DNA from: Siphonodentalium dalli
Lineage: Eukaryota > Mollusca > Scaphopoda > Gadilida > Siphonodentaliidae
Assembly: GCA_032622095.1 (NCBI GenBank)
Contig: CP136064.1
Coordinates: forward strand, 133,121,129 to 133,185,128
Length of the DNA stretch: 64,000 nucleotides
Direction of reading: 5' to 3'
The first letter of the stretch is position 1, and each line of letters starts with the position of its first letter. Shown in pieces: positions 1-12,837 of the stretch. The position numbers were made by a program, and so were the translations under genes. The notes below the pieces were generated by a model. It was not told the origin of the DNA. It saw only the letters and a list, made by a program, of their open reading frames with translations, and did not search any database.

Positions 1-3000
1 CGCATGCGCAGACGAGATCTCGCAAACGGGTGGAGCTATCGACTTGAAATTTGGTATGTGAATGTATCTTGCCCAAGATACGAACTTTATCGGGTCGCCG
101 GGCCCGCGGGACGCCAGCTTCGCGCATGCGCAGACCAGATCTCGGAAACGGGTAGAGCTATCGACTAGAAATTTGGTTTTTGAATAGCCCGGACTTGAAA
201 TTTGGTTTTTGAATAGCCCGGACAACGTCGGGCTCATCGGCTAGTCTCATATATATTTTTGAAGACCTCTGTCTGTCTGTTTGTCTGTTTGTCTGTCATT
301 TTTACAAATCTACGATTCTCGACCGATCGGGACGAAACTTGGTACGTGTGTGTAGTTTGACCAGGCGGTCGACGTTGTCGTATTGGCGAGCCCGTGCGGT
401 GCCCGCTTCGTGCATGCGCAGACGAGATCTCGGAAACGGGGGGAGCTATCGACTTGAAATTTGCTATGTGAATGTATGTTGCCCCAGATACGAATTTTAT
501 CGGGTCGTCGAGCCCGTGCGACGCAAGCTTCATGCATGCGCAGACAAGATCTCGGAAACGGGTGGAGCCATCGACTTGAAATTTGGTTTTTGAATAGCCC
601 GGACAACGTCGGGCTCATCGGCTAGTCTCATATATATTTTGAAGACCTCTGTCTGTTTGTCTGTCTGTCATTTATACAAATCTACGATTCTCGACCGATC
701 GGGACGAAACTTGGTACGTGTGTGTAGTTTGACCAGGCGGTCGTCGCTGTCGTATTGGCGAGCCCGTGCTGCGCCCGCTTCGCGCATGCGCAGACGAGAT
801 CTCGGAAACGGGAAGAGCTATCGCATGCGCAGACCAGATATCGGAAACGGGTGGAGCTATCGACATAAAATTTGGTTTTTGAATAGCCCGGACAACGTCG
901 GGCTCATCGGCTAGTCTCATATATATTTTTGAAGACCTCTGTCTGTTTGTATGTCTGTCTGTCTGTCATTTATACCAATCTACGATTCTCGACCGATCTG
1001 GATGAAACTTGGTTCTTGAGTGTAGTTTGACCAGGCGGTCGACGTTGTCGTAATGGCGAGCCCGTGCGGCGCCCGCTTCGGGCATGCGCAGACGAGATCT
1101 CGGAAACGGGTGGAGCTATCGACTTGAAATTTGCTATGTGAATGTATCTTGCCCCGGATACGAATTTTATCGGGTCGCCGAGCCCGTGCGACGCCAGCTT
1201 CGCGCATGCGCAGACGAGATCTCGCAAACAGGTGGAGCTATCGACTTGAAATTTGGTATGTGAATGCATCTTGCCCCGGATACGAAATTTATCTGGTCGC
1301 CGAGCCCGTGCGACGCCAGCTTCGCGCATGCGCAGACGAGATCTGGGAAACGGTTGAGCTATCGACTTGAAATTTGGTATGTGAATGTATCTTGCCCCGG
1401 ATACGAACTTTATCGGGTCGCCGGGCCCGCGCGACACCAGCTTCGCGCATGCGCAGACCAGATCTCGGAAACGGGTAGAGCTATCGACTTGAAATTTGGT
1501 TTTTGAATAGCCCAGACTTGAAATTTGGTTTTTGAATAGCCCGGACAACGTCGGGCTCATCGGCTAGTCTCATATATATTTTGAAGACCTCTGTCTGTCT
1601 GTTTGTCTGTCATTTTTACAAATCTACGATTCTCGACCGATCGGGACGAAACTTGGTACGTGTGTGTAGTTTGACCAGGCGGTCGACGTTGTCGTATTGG
1701 CGAGCCCGTGCGGTGCCCGCTTCGTGCATGCGCAGACGAGATCTCGGAAACGGGGGGGAGCTATCGACTTGAAATTTGTTATGTGAATGTATCTTGCCCC
1801 GGATACTAATTTTATCGGGTCGCCGAGCCCGTGCGACGCAAGCTTCGCGCATGCGCAGACGAGATCTCGGAAACGGGTGGAGCTATCGACTTGAAATTTG
1901 GTTTTTGAATAGCCCGGACAACGTCGGGCTCATCGGCTAGTCTCATATATATTTTGAAGACCTCTGTTTGTCTGTCATTTTTACAAATCTACGATTCTCG
2001 ACCGATCGGGAGGAAACTTGGTACGTGTGTGTAGTTTGACCAGGCGGTCGACGTTGTCGTATTGGCGAGCCCGTGCGGCGCCCGCTTCGTGCATGCGCAG
2101 ACGAGATCTCGGAAACGGGGGGGAGCTATCGACTTGAAATTTGCTATGTGAATGTATCTTGCCCCGGATACGAATTTTATCGGGTCGCCGAGCCCGTGCG
2201 ACGCAAGCTTCATGCATGCGCAGACGAGATCTCGGAAACGGGTGGAGTTATCGACTTGAAATTTGGTTTTTGAATAGCCCGGACAACGTCGGGCTCATCG
2301 GCTAGTCTCATATATATTTTGACCAGGCGGTCGATGTTGTCGTAATGGCGAGCCCGTGCGGAGCCCGCTTCGCGCATGCGCAGACGAGATCTCGGAAGCG
2401 GGGTGGAGCTATCGACTTGATATTTGCTATGTGAATGTATCTTGCCCCGGATACAAATTTTATCGGGTCGCCGAGACCGTGCGACGCCAACTTCGCGCAT
2501 GCGCAGACGAGATCTCGCAAACGGGTGGAGCTATCGACTTGAAATTTGCTATGTGAATGTATCTTGCCCCGGATACGAATTTTATCGGGTCGCCGAGCCC
2601 GTGCGACGCCAACTTCGCTTATGCGCAGACGAGATCTCGCAAACGGGTGGAGCTATCGGCTTGAAATTTGGTATGTGAATGTATCTTGCCCCGGATACGA
2701 AATTTATCTGGTCGACGAGCCCGTGCGACGCCAGCTTCGCGCATGCGCAGACGAGATCTGGGAAACGGTGGAGCTATCGACTTGAAATTTGGTATGTGAA
2801 TGTATCTTGCCCCGGATACGAACTTTATCGGGTCGCCGGGCCCGCGCGACGCCAGCTTCGCGCATGCGCAGACCAGATCTCAGAAACGGGTAGAGCTATC
2901 GACTTGAAATTTCGTTTTTGAATAGCCCGGACTTGAAATTTGGTTTTTGAATAGCCCGGACAACGTCGGGCTCATCGGCTAGTCTCATATATATTTTTTG

Positions 3001-6000
3001 AAGACCTCTGTCTGTCTGTTTGTCTGTTTGTCTGTCATTTTTACAAATCTACGATTCTCGACCGATCGGGAGGAAACTTGGTACGTGTGTGTAGTTTGAC
3101 CAGGCGGTCGACGTTGTCGTATTGGCGAGCCCGTTCGGTGCCCGCTTCGTGCATGCGCAGACGAGATCTCGGAAACGGGGGGAGCTATCGACTTGAAATT
3201 TGCTATGTGAATGTATCTTGCCCCAGATACGAATTTTATCGGGTCGTCGAGCCCGTGCGACGCAAGCTTCGCGCATGCGCAGACGAGATCTCGGAAACGG
3301 GTGGAGCTATCGACTTGAAATTTGGTTTTTGAATAGCCCGGACAACGTCGGGCTCATCGGCTAGTGTCATATATATTTTGACCAGGCGGTCGATGTTGTC
3401 GTAATGGCGAGCCCGTGCGGAGCCCGCTTCGCGCATGCGAAGACGAGATCTCGGAAACGGGTGGAGCTATCGACTTGAAATTTGCTATGTGAATGTACCT
3501 TGCCCCGGATACGAATTTTATCGGGTCGCCGAGCCCGTGCGACGCCAACTTCGCGCATGCGCGGACGAGATCTCGCAAACGGGTGGAGCTATCGACTTGA
3601 AATTTGGTATGTGAATGTATCTTGCCCAAGCTACGAACTTTATCGGGTCGCCGGGCCCGCGGGACGCCAGCTTCGCGCATGCGCAGACCAGATCTCGGAA
3701 ACGGGTAGAGCTATCGACTAGAAATTTGGTTTTTGAATAGCCCGGACTTGAAATTTGGTTTTTGAATAGCCCGGACAACGTCGGGCTCATCGGCTAGTCT
3801 CATATATATTTTGAAGACCTCTGTCTGTCTGTTTGTCTGTTTGTCTGTCATTTTTACAAATCTACGATTCTCGACCGATCGGGACGAAACTTGGTACGTG
3901 TGTGTAGTTTGACCAGGCGGTCGACGTTGTCGTATTGGCGAGCCCGTGCGGTGCCCGCTTCGTGCATGCGCAGACGAGATCTCGGAAACGGGGGGAGCTA
4001 TCGACTTGAAATTTGCTATGTGAATGTATCTTGCCCCAGATACGAATTTTATCGGGTCGTCGAGCCCGTGCGACGCAAGCTTCGCGCATGCGCAGACGAG
4101 ATCTCGGAAACGGGTGGAGCTATCGACTTGAAATTTGGTTTTTGAATAGCCCGGACAACGTCGGGCTCATCGGCTAGTCTCATATATATTTTGAAGACCT
4201 CTGTCTGTTTGTCTGTCTGTCATTTATACAAATCTACGATTCTCGACCGATCGGGACGAAACTTGGTAGGTGTGTGTAGTTTGACCAGGCGGTCGTCGCT
4301 GTCGTATTGGCGAGCCCGTGCGGCGCCCCCTTCGCGCATGCGCAGACGAGATCTCGGAAACGGGTAGAGCTATCGCATGCGCAGACCAGATATCGGAAAC
4401 GGGTGGAGCTATCGACATAAAATTTGGTTTTTGAATAGCCCGGACAACGTCGGGCTCATCGGCTAGTCTCATATATATTTTTGAAGACCTCTGTCTGTTT
4501 GTATGTCTGTCTGTCTGTCATTTATACAAATCTACGATTCTCGACCGATCTGGATGAAACTTGGTTCGTGTGTGTAGTTTGACCAGGCGGTCGACGTTGT
4601 CGTAATGGCGAGCCCGTGCGGCGCCCGCTTCGCGCATGCGCAGACGAGATCTCGGAAACGGGTGGAGCTATCGACTTGAAATTTGCTATGTGAATGTACC
4701 TTGCCCCGGATACGAATTTTATCGGGTCGCCGAGCCCGTGCGACGCCCGCATCGCGCATGCGCAGACGATATCTCGCAAACGGGTGGAGCTATCGACTTG
4801 AAATTTGGTTTTTGAATAGCCCGGACAACGTCGGGCTCATCGGCTAGTCTCATATATATTTTGACCAGGCGGTCGATGTTGTCGTAATGGCGAGCCCGTG
4901 CGGAGCCCGCTTCGCGCATGCGCAGACGAGATCTCGGAAACGGGTGGAGCTATCGACTTGAAATTTGCTATGTGAATGTACCTTGCCCCGGATACGAATT
5001 TTATCGGGTTGCCGAGCCCGTGCGACGCCAACTTTCCGCATGCGCAGACGAGATCTCGCAAACGGGTGGAGCTATCGACTTGAAATTTGGTATGTGAATG
5101 TATCTTGCCCAAGATACGAACTTTATCGGGTCGCCGGGCCCGCGGGACGCCAGCTTCGCGCATGCGCAGACCAGATCTCGGAAACGGGTAGAGCTATCGA
5201 CTAGAAATTTGGTTTTTGAATAGCCCGGACTTGAAATTTGGTTTTTGAATAGCCCGGACAACGTCGGGCTCATCGGCTAGTCTCATATATATTTTGAAGA
5301 CCTCTGTCTGTCTGTTTGTCTGTTTGTCTGTCATTTTTACAAATCTACGATTCTCGACCGATCGGGACGAAACTTGGTACGTGTGTGTAGTTTGACCAGG
5401 CGGTCGTCGCTGTCGTATTGGCGAGCCCGTGCTGCGCCCGCTTCGCGCATGCGCAGACGAGATTTCGGAAACGGGAAGAGCTATCGCATGCGCAGACCAG
5501 ATATCGGAAACGGGTGGAGCTATCGACATGAAATTTGGTTTTTGAATAGCCCGGACAACGTCGGGCTCATCGGCTTGTCTCATATATATTTGTGAAGACC
5601 TCTGTCTGTTTGTATGTCTGTCTGTCTGTCATTTATACAAATCTACGATTCTCGACCGATCTGGATGAAACTTGGTACGTGTGTGTAGTTTGACCAGGCG
5701 GTCGACGTTGTCGTAATGGCGAGCCCGTGCGGCGCCCGCTTCGCGCATGCGCAGACGAGATCTCGGAAACGGGTGGAGCTATCGACTTGACATTTGCTAT
5801 GTGAATGTACCTTGCCCCGGATACGAATTTTATCGGGTCGCCGAGCCCGTGCGACGCCAGCTTCGCGCATGCGCAGACGAGATCTCGCAAACGGGTGGAG
5901 CTATCGACTTGAAATTTGGTTTTTGACAAAGTCGGGCTGGGTAGAGCTATCGACGTGAAATTTGATTTTTGAATAGCCCGGACAACGTCGGGCTCATCGG

Positions 6001-9000
6001 CTAGTCTCATATATATTTTGAAGACCTCTGTCTGTCTGTATGTCTGTCTGTCTGTATGTCATTGATACAAATGTACGATTCTTGACCGATCGGGACGAAA
6101 CTAGGTACGTGTGTGTAGTTTGACCAGGCGGTGGACGTTGTCGTATTGACGAGCCCCTGCGGCGCCCGCTTCGCGCATGCGCAGACGAGATCTCGCAAAC
6201 GGGTGGCGCTATCGACTTGAAATTTGGTATGTGAATGTACCTTACCCCGGACACGAATTTTATCGGGTCGCCGAGCCCGTGCGACACCAGCTTAGCGCAT
6301 GCGCAGACGAGATATGGGAAACGGTGGAGCTATCGACTTAAAATTTGGTATGTGAATGTATCTTACCCCGGATACGAACTTTATCGGGTCGCCGAGCCCG
6401 CGCGACGCCAGCTTCGCGCATGCGCATACCAGATCTCGGAAACGGGAAGAGCTATCGACTTGAAATTTGGTTTTTGAATAGCCCGGACTTGAAATTTGGT
6501 TTTTGAATAGCCCGGACAACGTCGGGCTCATCGGCTAGTCTCATATATATATTGAAGACCTCTGTCTGTCTGTTTGTCTGTTTGTCTGTCATTTTTACAA
6601 ATCTACGATTCTCGACCGATCGGGACGAAACTTGGTACGTGTGTGTAGTTTGACCAGGCGGTCGACGTTGTCGTATTGGCGATCCCGTGTGGCGCCCGCT
6701 TCGTGCATGCGCAGACGAGATCTCGGAAGCGGGGGGAGCTATCGACTTGAAATTTGCTATGTGAATGTATCTTGCCCCGGATACGAATTTTATCGGGTCG
6801 CCGAGCCCGTGCTTCGCCCGCTTCGCGCATGCGCAGACGAGATCTCGGAAACGGGAAGAGCTATCGCATGCGCAGACCAGATATCGGAAACGGGTGGAGC
6901 TATCGACATGAAATTTGGTTTTTGAATAGCCCGGACAACGTCGGGCTCATCGGCTTGTCTCATATATATTTGTGAAGACCTCTGTCTGTTTGTATGTCTG
7001 TCTGTCTGTCATTTATACAAATCTACGATTCTCGACCGATCTGGATTAAACTTGGTACGTGTGTGTAGTTTGACCAGGCGGTCGACGTTGTCGTAATGGC
7101 GAGCCCGTGCGGCGCCCGCTTCGCGCATGCGCAGACGAGGTCTCGGAAACGGGTGGAGCTATCGACTTGAAATTTGCTATGTGAATGTACCTTGCCCCGG
7201 ATACGAATTTTATCGGGTCGCCGAGCCCGTGCGACGCCAGCTTCGCGCATGCGCAGACGAGATCTCGCAAACGGGTGGAGCTATCGACTTGAAATTTGGT
7301 TTTTGACAAAGTCGGGCTGGGTAGAGCTATCGACGTGAAATTTGATTTTTGAATAGCCCGGACAACGTCGGGCTCATCGGCTAGTCTCATATATATTTTG
7401 AAGACCTCTGTCTGTCTGTATGTCTGTCAGTCTGTATGTCATTGATACAAATGTACGATTCTTGACCGATCGGGACGAAACTAGGTACGTGTGTGTAGTT
7501 TGACCAGGCGGTGGACGTTGTCGTATTGACGAGCCCCTGCGGCGCCCGCTTCGCGCATGCGCAGACGAGATCTCGCAAACGGGTGGCGCTATCGACTTGA
7601 AATTTGGTATGTGAATGTACCTTGCCCCGGACACGAATTTTATCGGGTCGCCGAGCCCGTGCGGCACCAGCTTAGCGCATGCGCAGACGAGATATGGGAA
7701 ACGGTGGAGCTATCGACTTAAAATTTGGTATGTGAATGTATCTTACCCCGGATACGAACTTTATCGGGTCGCCGAGACCGCGCAACGCCAGCTTCGCGCA
7801 TGCGCATACCAGATCTCGGAAACGGGAAGAGCTATCGACTTGAAATTTGGTTTTTGAATAGCCCGGACTTGAAATTTGGTTTTTGAATAGCCCGGACAAC
7901 GTCGGGCTCATCGGCTAGTCTCATATATATATTGAAGACCTCTGTCTGTCTGTTTGTCTGTTTGTCTGTCATTTTTACAAATCTACGATTCTCGACCGAT
8001 CGGGACGAAACTTGGTACGTGTGTGTAGTTTGACCAGGCGGTCGACGTTGTCGTATTGGCGAGCCCGTGCGGCGCCCGCTTCGTGCATGCGCAGACGAGA
8101 TCTCGGAAGCGGGGGGAGCTATCGACTTGAAATTTGCTATGTGAATGTATCTTGCCCCGGATACGAATTTTATCGGGTCGCCGAGCCCGTGCGACGCAAG
8201 CTTCGCGCATGCGCAGACGAGATCTCGGAAACGGGTGGAGCTATCGACTTGAAATTTGGTTTTTGAATAGCCCGGACAACGTCGGGCTCATCGGCTAGTC
8301 TCATATATATTTTGAAGACCTCTGTCTGTTTGTCTGTCTGTCATTTATACAAATCTACGATTCTCGACCGATCGGGACGAAACTTGGTACGTGTGTGTAG
8401 TTTGACCAGGCGGTCGACGATGTCGTATTGGCGAGACCGTGCGGTGCCCGCTTCGTGCATGCGCAGACGAGATCTCGGAAACGGGGGGGGGCTATCGACT
8501 TGAAATTTGCTATGTGAATGTATCTTGCCCCGGATACGAATTTTATCGGGTCGCCGAGCCCGTGCGACGCAATCTTCGCGCATGCGCAGACTAGATCTCG
8601 GAAACGGGTGGAGCTATCGACTTGAAATTTGGTTTTTGAATAGCCCGGACAACGTCGGGCTCATCGGCTAGTCTCATATATATTTTGAAGACCTCTGTCT
8701 GTTTGTCTGTCTGTCATTTATACAAATCTACGATTCTCGACCGATCGGGACGAAACTTGGTACGTGTGTGTAGTTTGACCAGGCGTCGTCGCTGTCGTAT
8801 TGGCGAGCCCGTGCTGCGCTCGCTTCGCGCATGCGCAGACGAGATCTCGGAAACGGGTAGAGCTATCGCATGCGCAGACCAGATATCGGAAACGGGTGGA
8901 GCTATCGACATGAAATTTGGTTTTTGAATAGCCCGGACAACGTCGGGCTCATCGGCTTGTCTCATATATATTTTTGAAGACCTCTGTCTGTTTGTATGTC

Positions 9001-12000
9001 TGTCTGTCTGTCATTTATACAAATCTACGATTCTCGACCGATCTGGATGAAACTTGGTACGTGTGTGTAGTTTGACCAGGCGGTCGACGTTGTCGTAATG
9101 GCGAGTCCGTGCGGCGCCCGCTTCGCGCATGCGCAGACGAGATCTCGGAAACGGATGGAGCTATCGACTTGAAATTTGCTATGTGAATGTACCTTGCCCC
9201 GGATACGAATTGTATCGGGTCGCCGAGCCCGTGCGACGCCAGCTTCGCGCATGCGCAGACGAGATCTCGCAAACGGGTGGAGCTATCGACTTGAAATTTG
9301 GTTTTTGACAACGTCGGGCTGGGTTGAGCTATCGACGTGAAATTTGATTTTTGAATAGCCCGGACAACGTCGGGCTCATCGGCTAGTCTCATATATATAT
9401 TGAAGACCTCTGTCTGTCTGGTTGTCTGTTTGTCTGTCATTTTTACAAATCTACGATTCTCGACCGATCGGGACGAAACTTGGTACGTGTGTGTAGTTTG
9501 ACCAGGCGGTCGACGTTGTCGTATTGGCGATCCCGTGTGGCGCCCGCTTCGTGCATGCGCAGACGAGATCTCGGAAGCGGGGGGAGCTATCGACTTGAAA
9601 TTTGCTATGTGAATGTATCTTGCCCCGGATACGAATTTTATCGGGTCGCCGAGCCCGTGCTTCGCCCGCTTCGCGCATGCGCAGACGAGATCTCGGAAAC
9701 GGGAAGAGCTATCGCATGCGCAGACCAGATATCGGAAACGGGTGGAGCTATCGACATGAAATTTGGTTTTTGAATAGCCCGGACAACGTCGGGCTCATCG
9801 GCTTGTCTCATATATATTTGTGAAGACCTCTGTCTGTTTGTATGTCTGTCTGTCTGTCATTTATACAAATCTACGATTCTCGACCGATCTGGATGAAACT
9901 TGGTACGTGTGTGTAGTTTGACCAGGCGGTCGACGTTGTCGTAATGGCGAGCCCGTGCGGCGCCCGCTTCGCGCATGCGCAGACGAGGTCTCGGAAACGG
10001 GTGGAGCTATCGACTTGAAATTTGCTATGTGAATGTACCTTGCCCCGGATACGAATTTTATCGGGTCGCCGAGCCCGTGCGACGCCAGCTTCGCGCATGC
10101 GCAGACGAGATCTCGCAAACGGGTGGAGCTATCGACTTGAAATTTGGTTTTTGACAAAGTCGGGCTGGGTAGAGCTATCGACGTGAAATTTGATTTTTGA
10201 ATAGCCCGGACAACGTCGGGCTCATCGGCTAGTCTCATATATATTTTGAAGACCTCTGTCTGTCTGTATGTCTGTCAGTCTGTATGTCAATGATACAAAT
10301 GTACGATTCTTGACCGATCGGGACGAAACTAGGTACGTGTGTGTAGTTTGACCAGGCGGTGGACGTTGTCGTATTGACGAGCCCCTGCGGCGCCCGCTTT
10401 GCGCATGCGCAGACGAGATCTCGCAAACGGGTGGCGCTATCGACTTGAAATTTGGTATGTGAATGTACCTTGCCCCGGACACGAATTTTATCGGGTCGCC
10501 GAGCCCGTGCGGCACCAGCTTAGCGCATGCGCAGACGAGATATGGGAAACGGTGGAGCTATCGACTTAAAATTTGGTATGTGAATGTATCTTACCCCGGA
10601 TACGAACTTTATCGGGTCGCCGAGACCGCGCAACGCCAGCTTCGCGCATGCGCATACCAGATCTCGGAAACGGGAAGAGCTATCGACTTGAAATTTGGTT
10701 TTTGAATAGCCCGGACTTGAAATTTGGTTTTTGAATAGCCCGGACAACGTCGGGCTCATCGGCTAGTCTCATATATATATTGAAGACCTCTGTCTGTCTG
10801 TTTGTCTGTTTGTCTGTCATTTTTACAAATCTACGATTCTCGACCGATCGGGACGAAACTTGGTACGTGTGTGTAGTTTGACCAGGCGGTCGACGTTGTC
10901 GTATTGGCGAGCCCGTGCGGCGCCCGCTTCGTGCATGCGCAGACGAGATCTCGGAAGCGGGGGGAGCTATCGACTTGAAATTTGCTATGTGAATGTATCT
11001 TGCCCCGGATACGAATTTTATCGGGTCGCCGAGCCCGTGCGACGCAAGCTTCGCGCATGCGCAGACGAGATCTCGGAAACGGGTGGAGCTATCGACTTGA
11101 AATTTGGTTTTTGAATAGCCCGGACAACGTCGGGCTCATCGGCTAGTCTCATATATATTTTGAAGACCTCTGTCTGTTTGTCTGTCTGTCATTTATACAA
11201 ATCTACGATTCTCGACCGATCGGGACGAAACTTGGTACGTGTGTGTAGTTTGACCAGGCGGTCGACGATGTCGTATTGGCGAGACCGTGCGGTGCCCGCT
11301 TCGTGCATGCGCAGACGAGATCTCGGAAACGGGGGGGGGGCTATCGACTTGAAATTTGCTATGTGAATGTATCTTGCCCCGGATACGAATTTTATCGGGT
11401 CGCCGAGCCCGTGCGACGCAATCTTCGCGCATGCGCAGACTAGATCTCGGAAACGGGTGGAGCTATCGACTTGAAATTTGGTTTTTGAATAGCCCGGACA
11501 ACGTCGGGCTCATCGGCTAGTCTCATATATATTTTGAAGACCTCTGTCTGTTTGTCTGTCTGTCATTTATACAAATCTACGATTCTCGACCGATCGGGAC
11601 GAAACTTGGTACGTGTGTGTAGTTTGACCAGGCGTCGTCGCTGTCGTATTGGCGAGCCCGTGCTGCGCTCGCTTCGCGCATGCGCAGACGAGATCTCGGA
11701 AACGGGTAGAGCTATCGCATGCGCAGACCAGATATCGGAAACGGGTGGAGCTATCGACATGAAATTTGGTTTTTGAATAGCCCGGACAACGTCGGGCTCA
11801 TCGGCTTGTCTCATATATATTTTTGAAGACCTCTGTCTGTTTGTATGTCTGTCTGTCTGTCATTTATACAAATCTACGATTCTCGACCGATCTGGATGAA
11901 ACTTGGTACGTGTGTGTAGTTTGACCAGGCGGTCGACGTTGTCGTAATGGCGAGTCCGTGCGGCGCCCGCTTCGCGCATGCGCAGACGAGATCTCGGAAA

Positions 12001-12803
12001 CGGATGGAGCTATCGACTTGAAATTTGCTATGTGAATGTACCTTGCCCCGGATACGAATTGTATCGGGTCGCCGAGCCCGTGCGACGCCAGCTTCGCGCA
12101 TGCGCAGACGAGATCTCGCAAACGGGTGGAGCTATCGACTTGAAATTTGGTTTTTGACAACGTCGGGCTGGGTTGAGCTATCGACGTGAAATTTGATTTT
12201 TGAATAGCCCGGACAACGTCGGGCTCATCGGCTAGTCTCATATATATTTTGAAGACCTCTGTCTGTCTGTATGTCTGTCTGTCTGTCTGTCTGTCTGCAT
12301 GTCATTGATACAAATCTACGATTCTCGACCGATCGGGACGAAACTAGGTACGTGTGTGTAGTTTGACCAGGCGGTGGACGTTGTCGTATTGACGAGCCCC
12401 TGCGGCGCCCGCTTCGCGCATGCGCAGACGAGATCTCGCAAACGGGTGGCGCTATCGACTTGAAATTTGGTATGTGAATGTACCTTGCCCCGGATACGAA
12501 TTTTATCGGGTCGCCGAGCCCGTGCGACATCAGCTTATCGCATGCGCAGACGAGATCTGGGAAACGGTGGAGCTATCGACTTGAAATTTGGTATGTGAAT
12601 GTATCTTACCCCGGATACGAACTTTATCGGGTCGCCGAGCCCGCGCGACGCCAGCTTCGCGCATGCGCATACCAGATCTCGGAAACGGGTGGAGCTATCG
12701 ACTTGAAATTTGGTTTTTGAATAGCCCGGACTTGAAATTTGGTTTTTGAATAGCCCGGACAACGTCGGGCTCATCGGCTAGTCTCATATATATTTTGAAG
12801 ACC

Positions 12804-12837
<34 letters not shown>

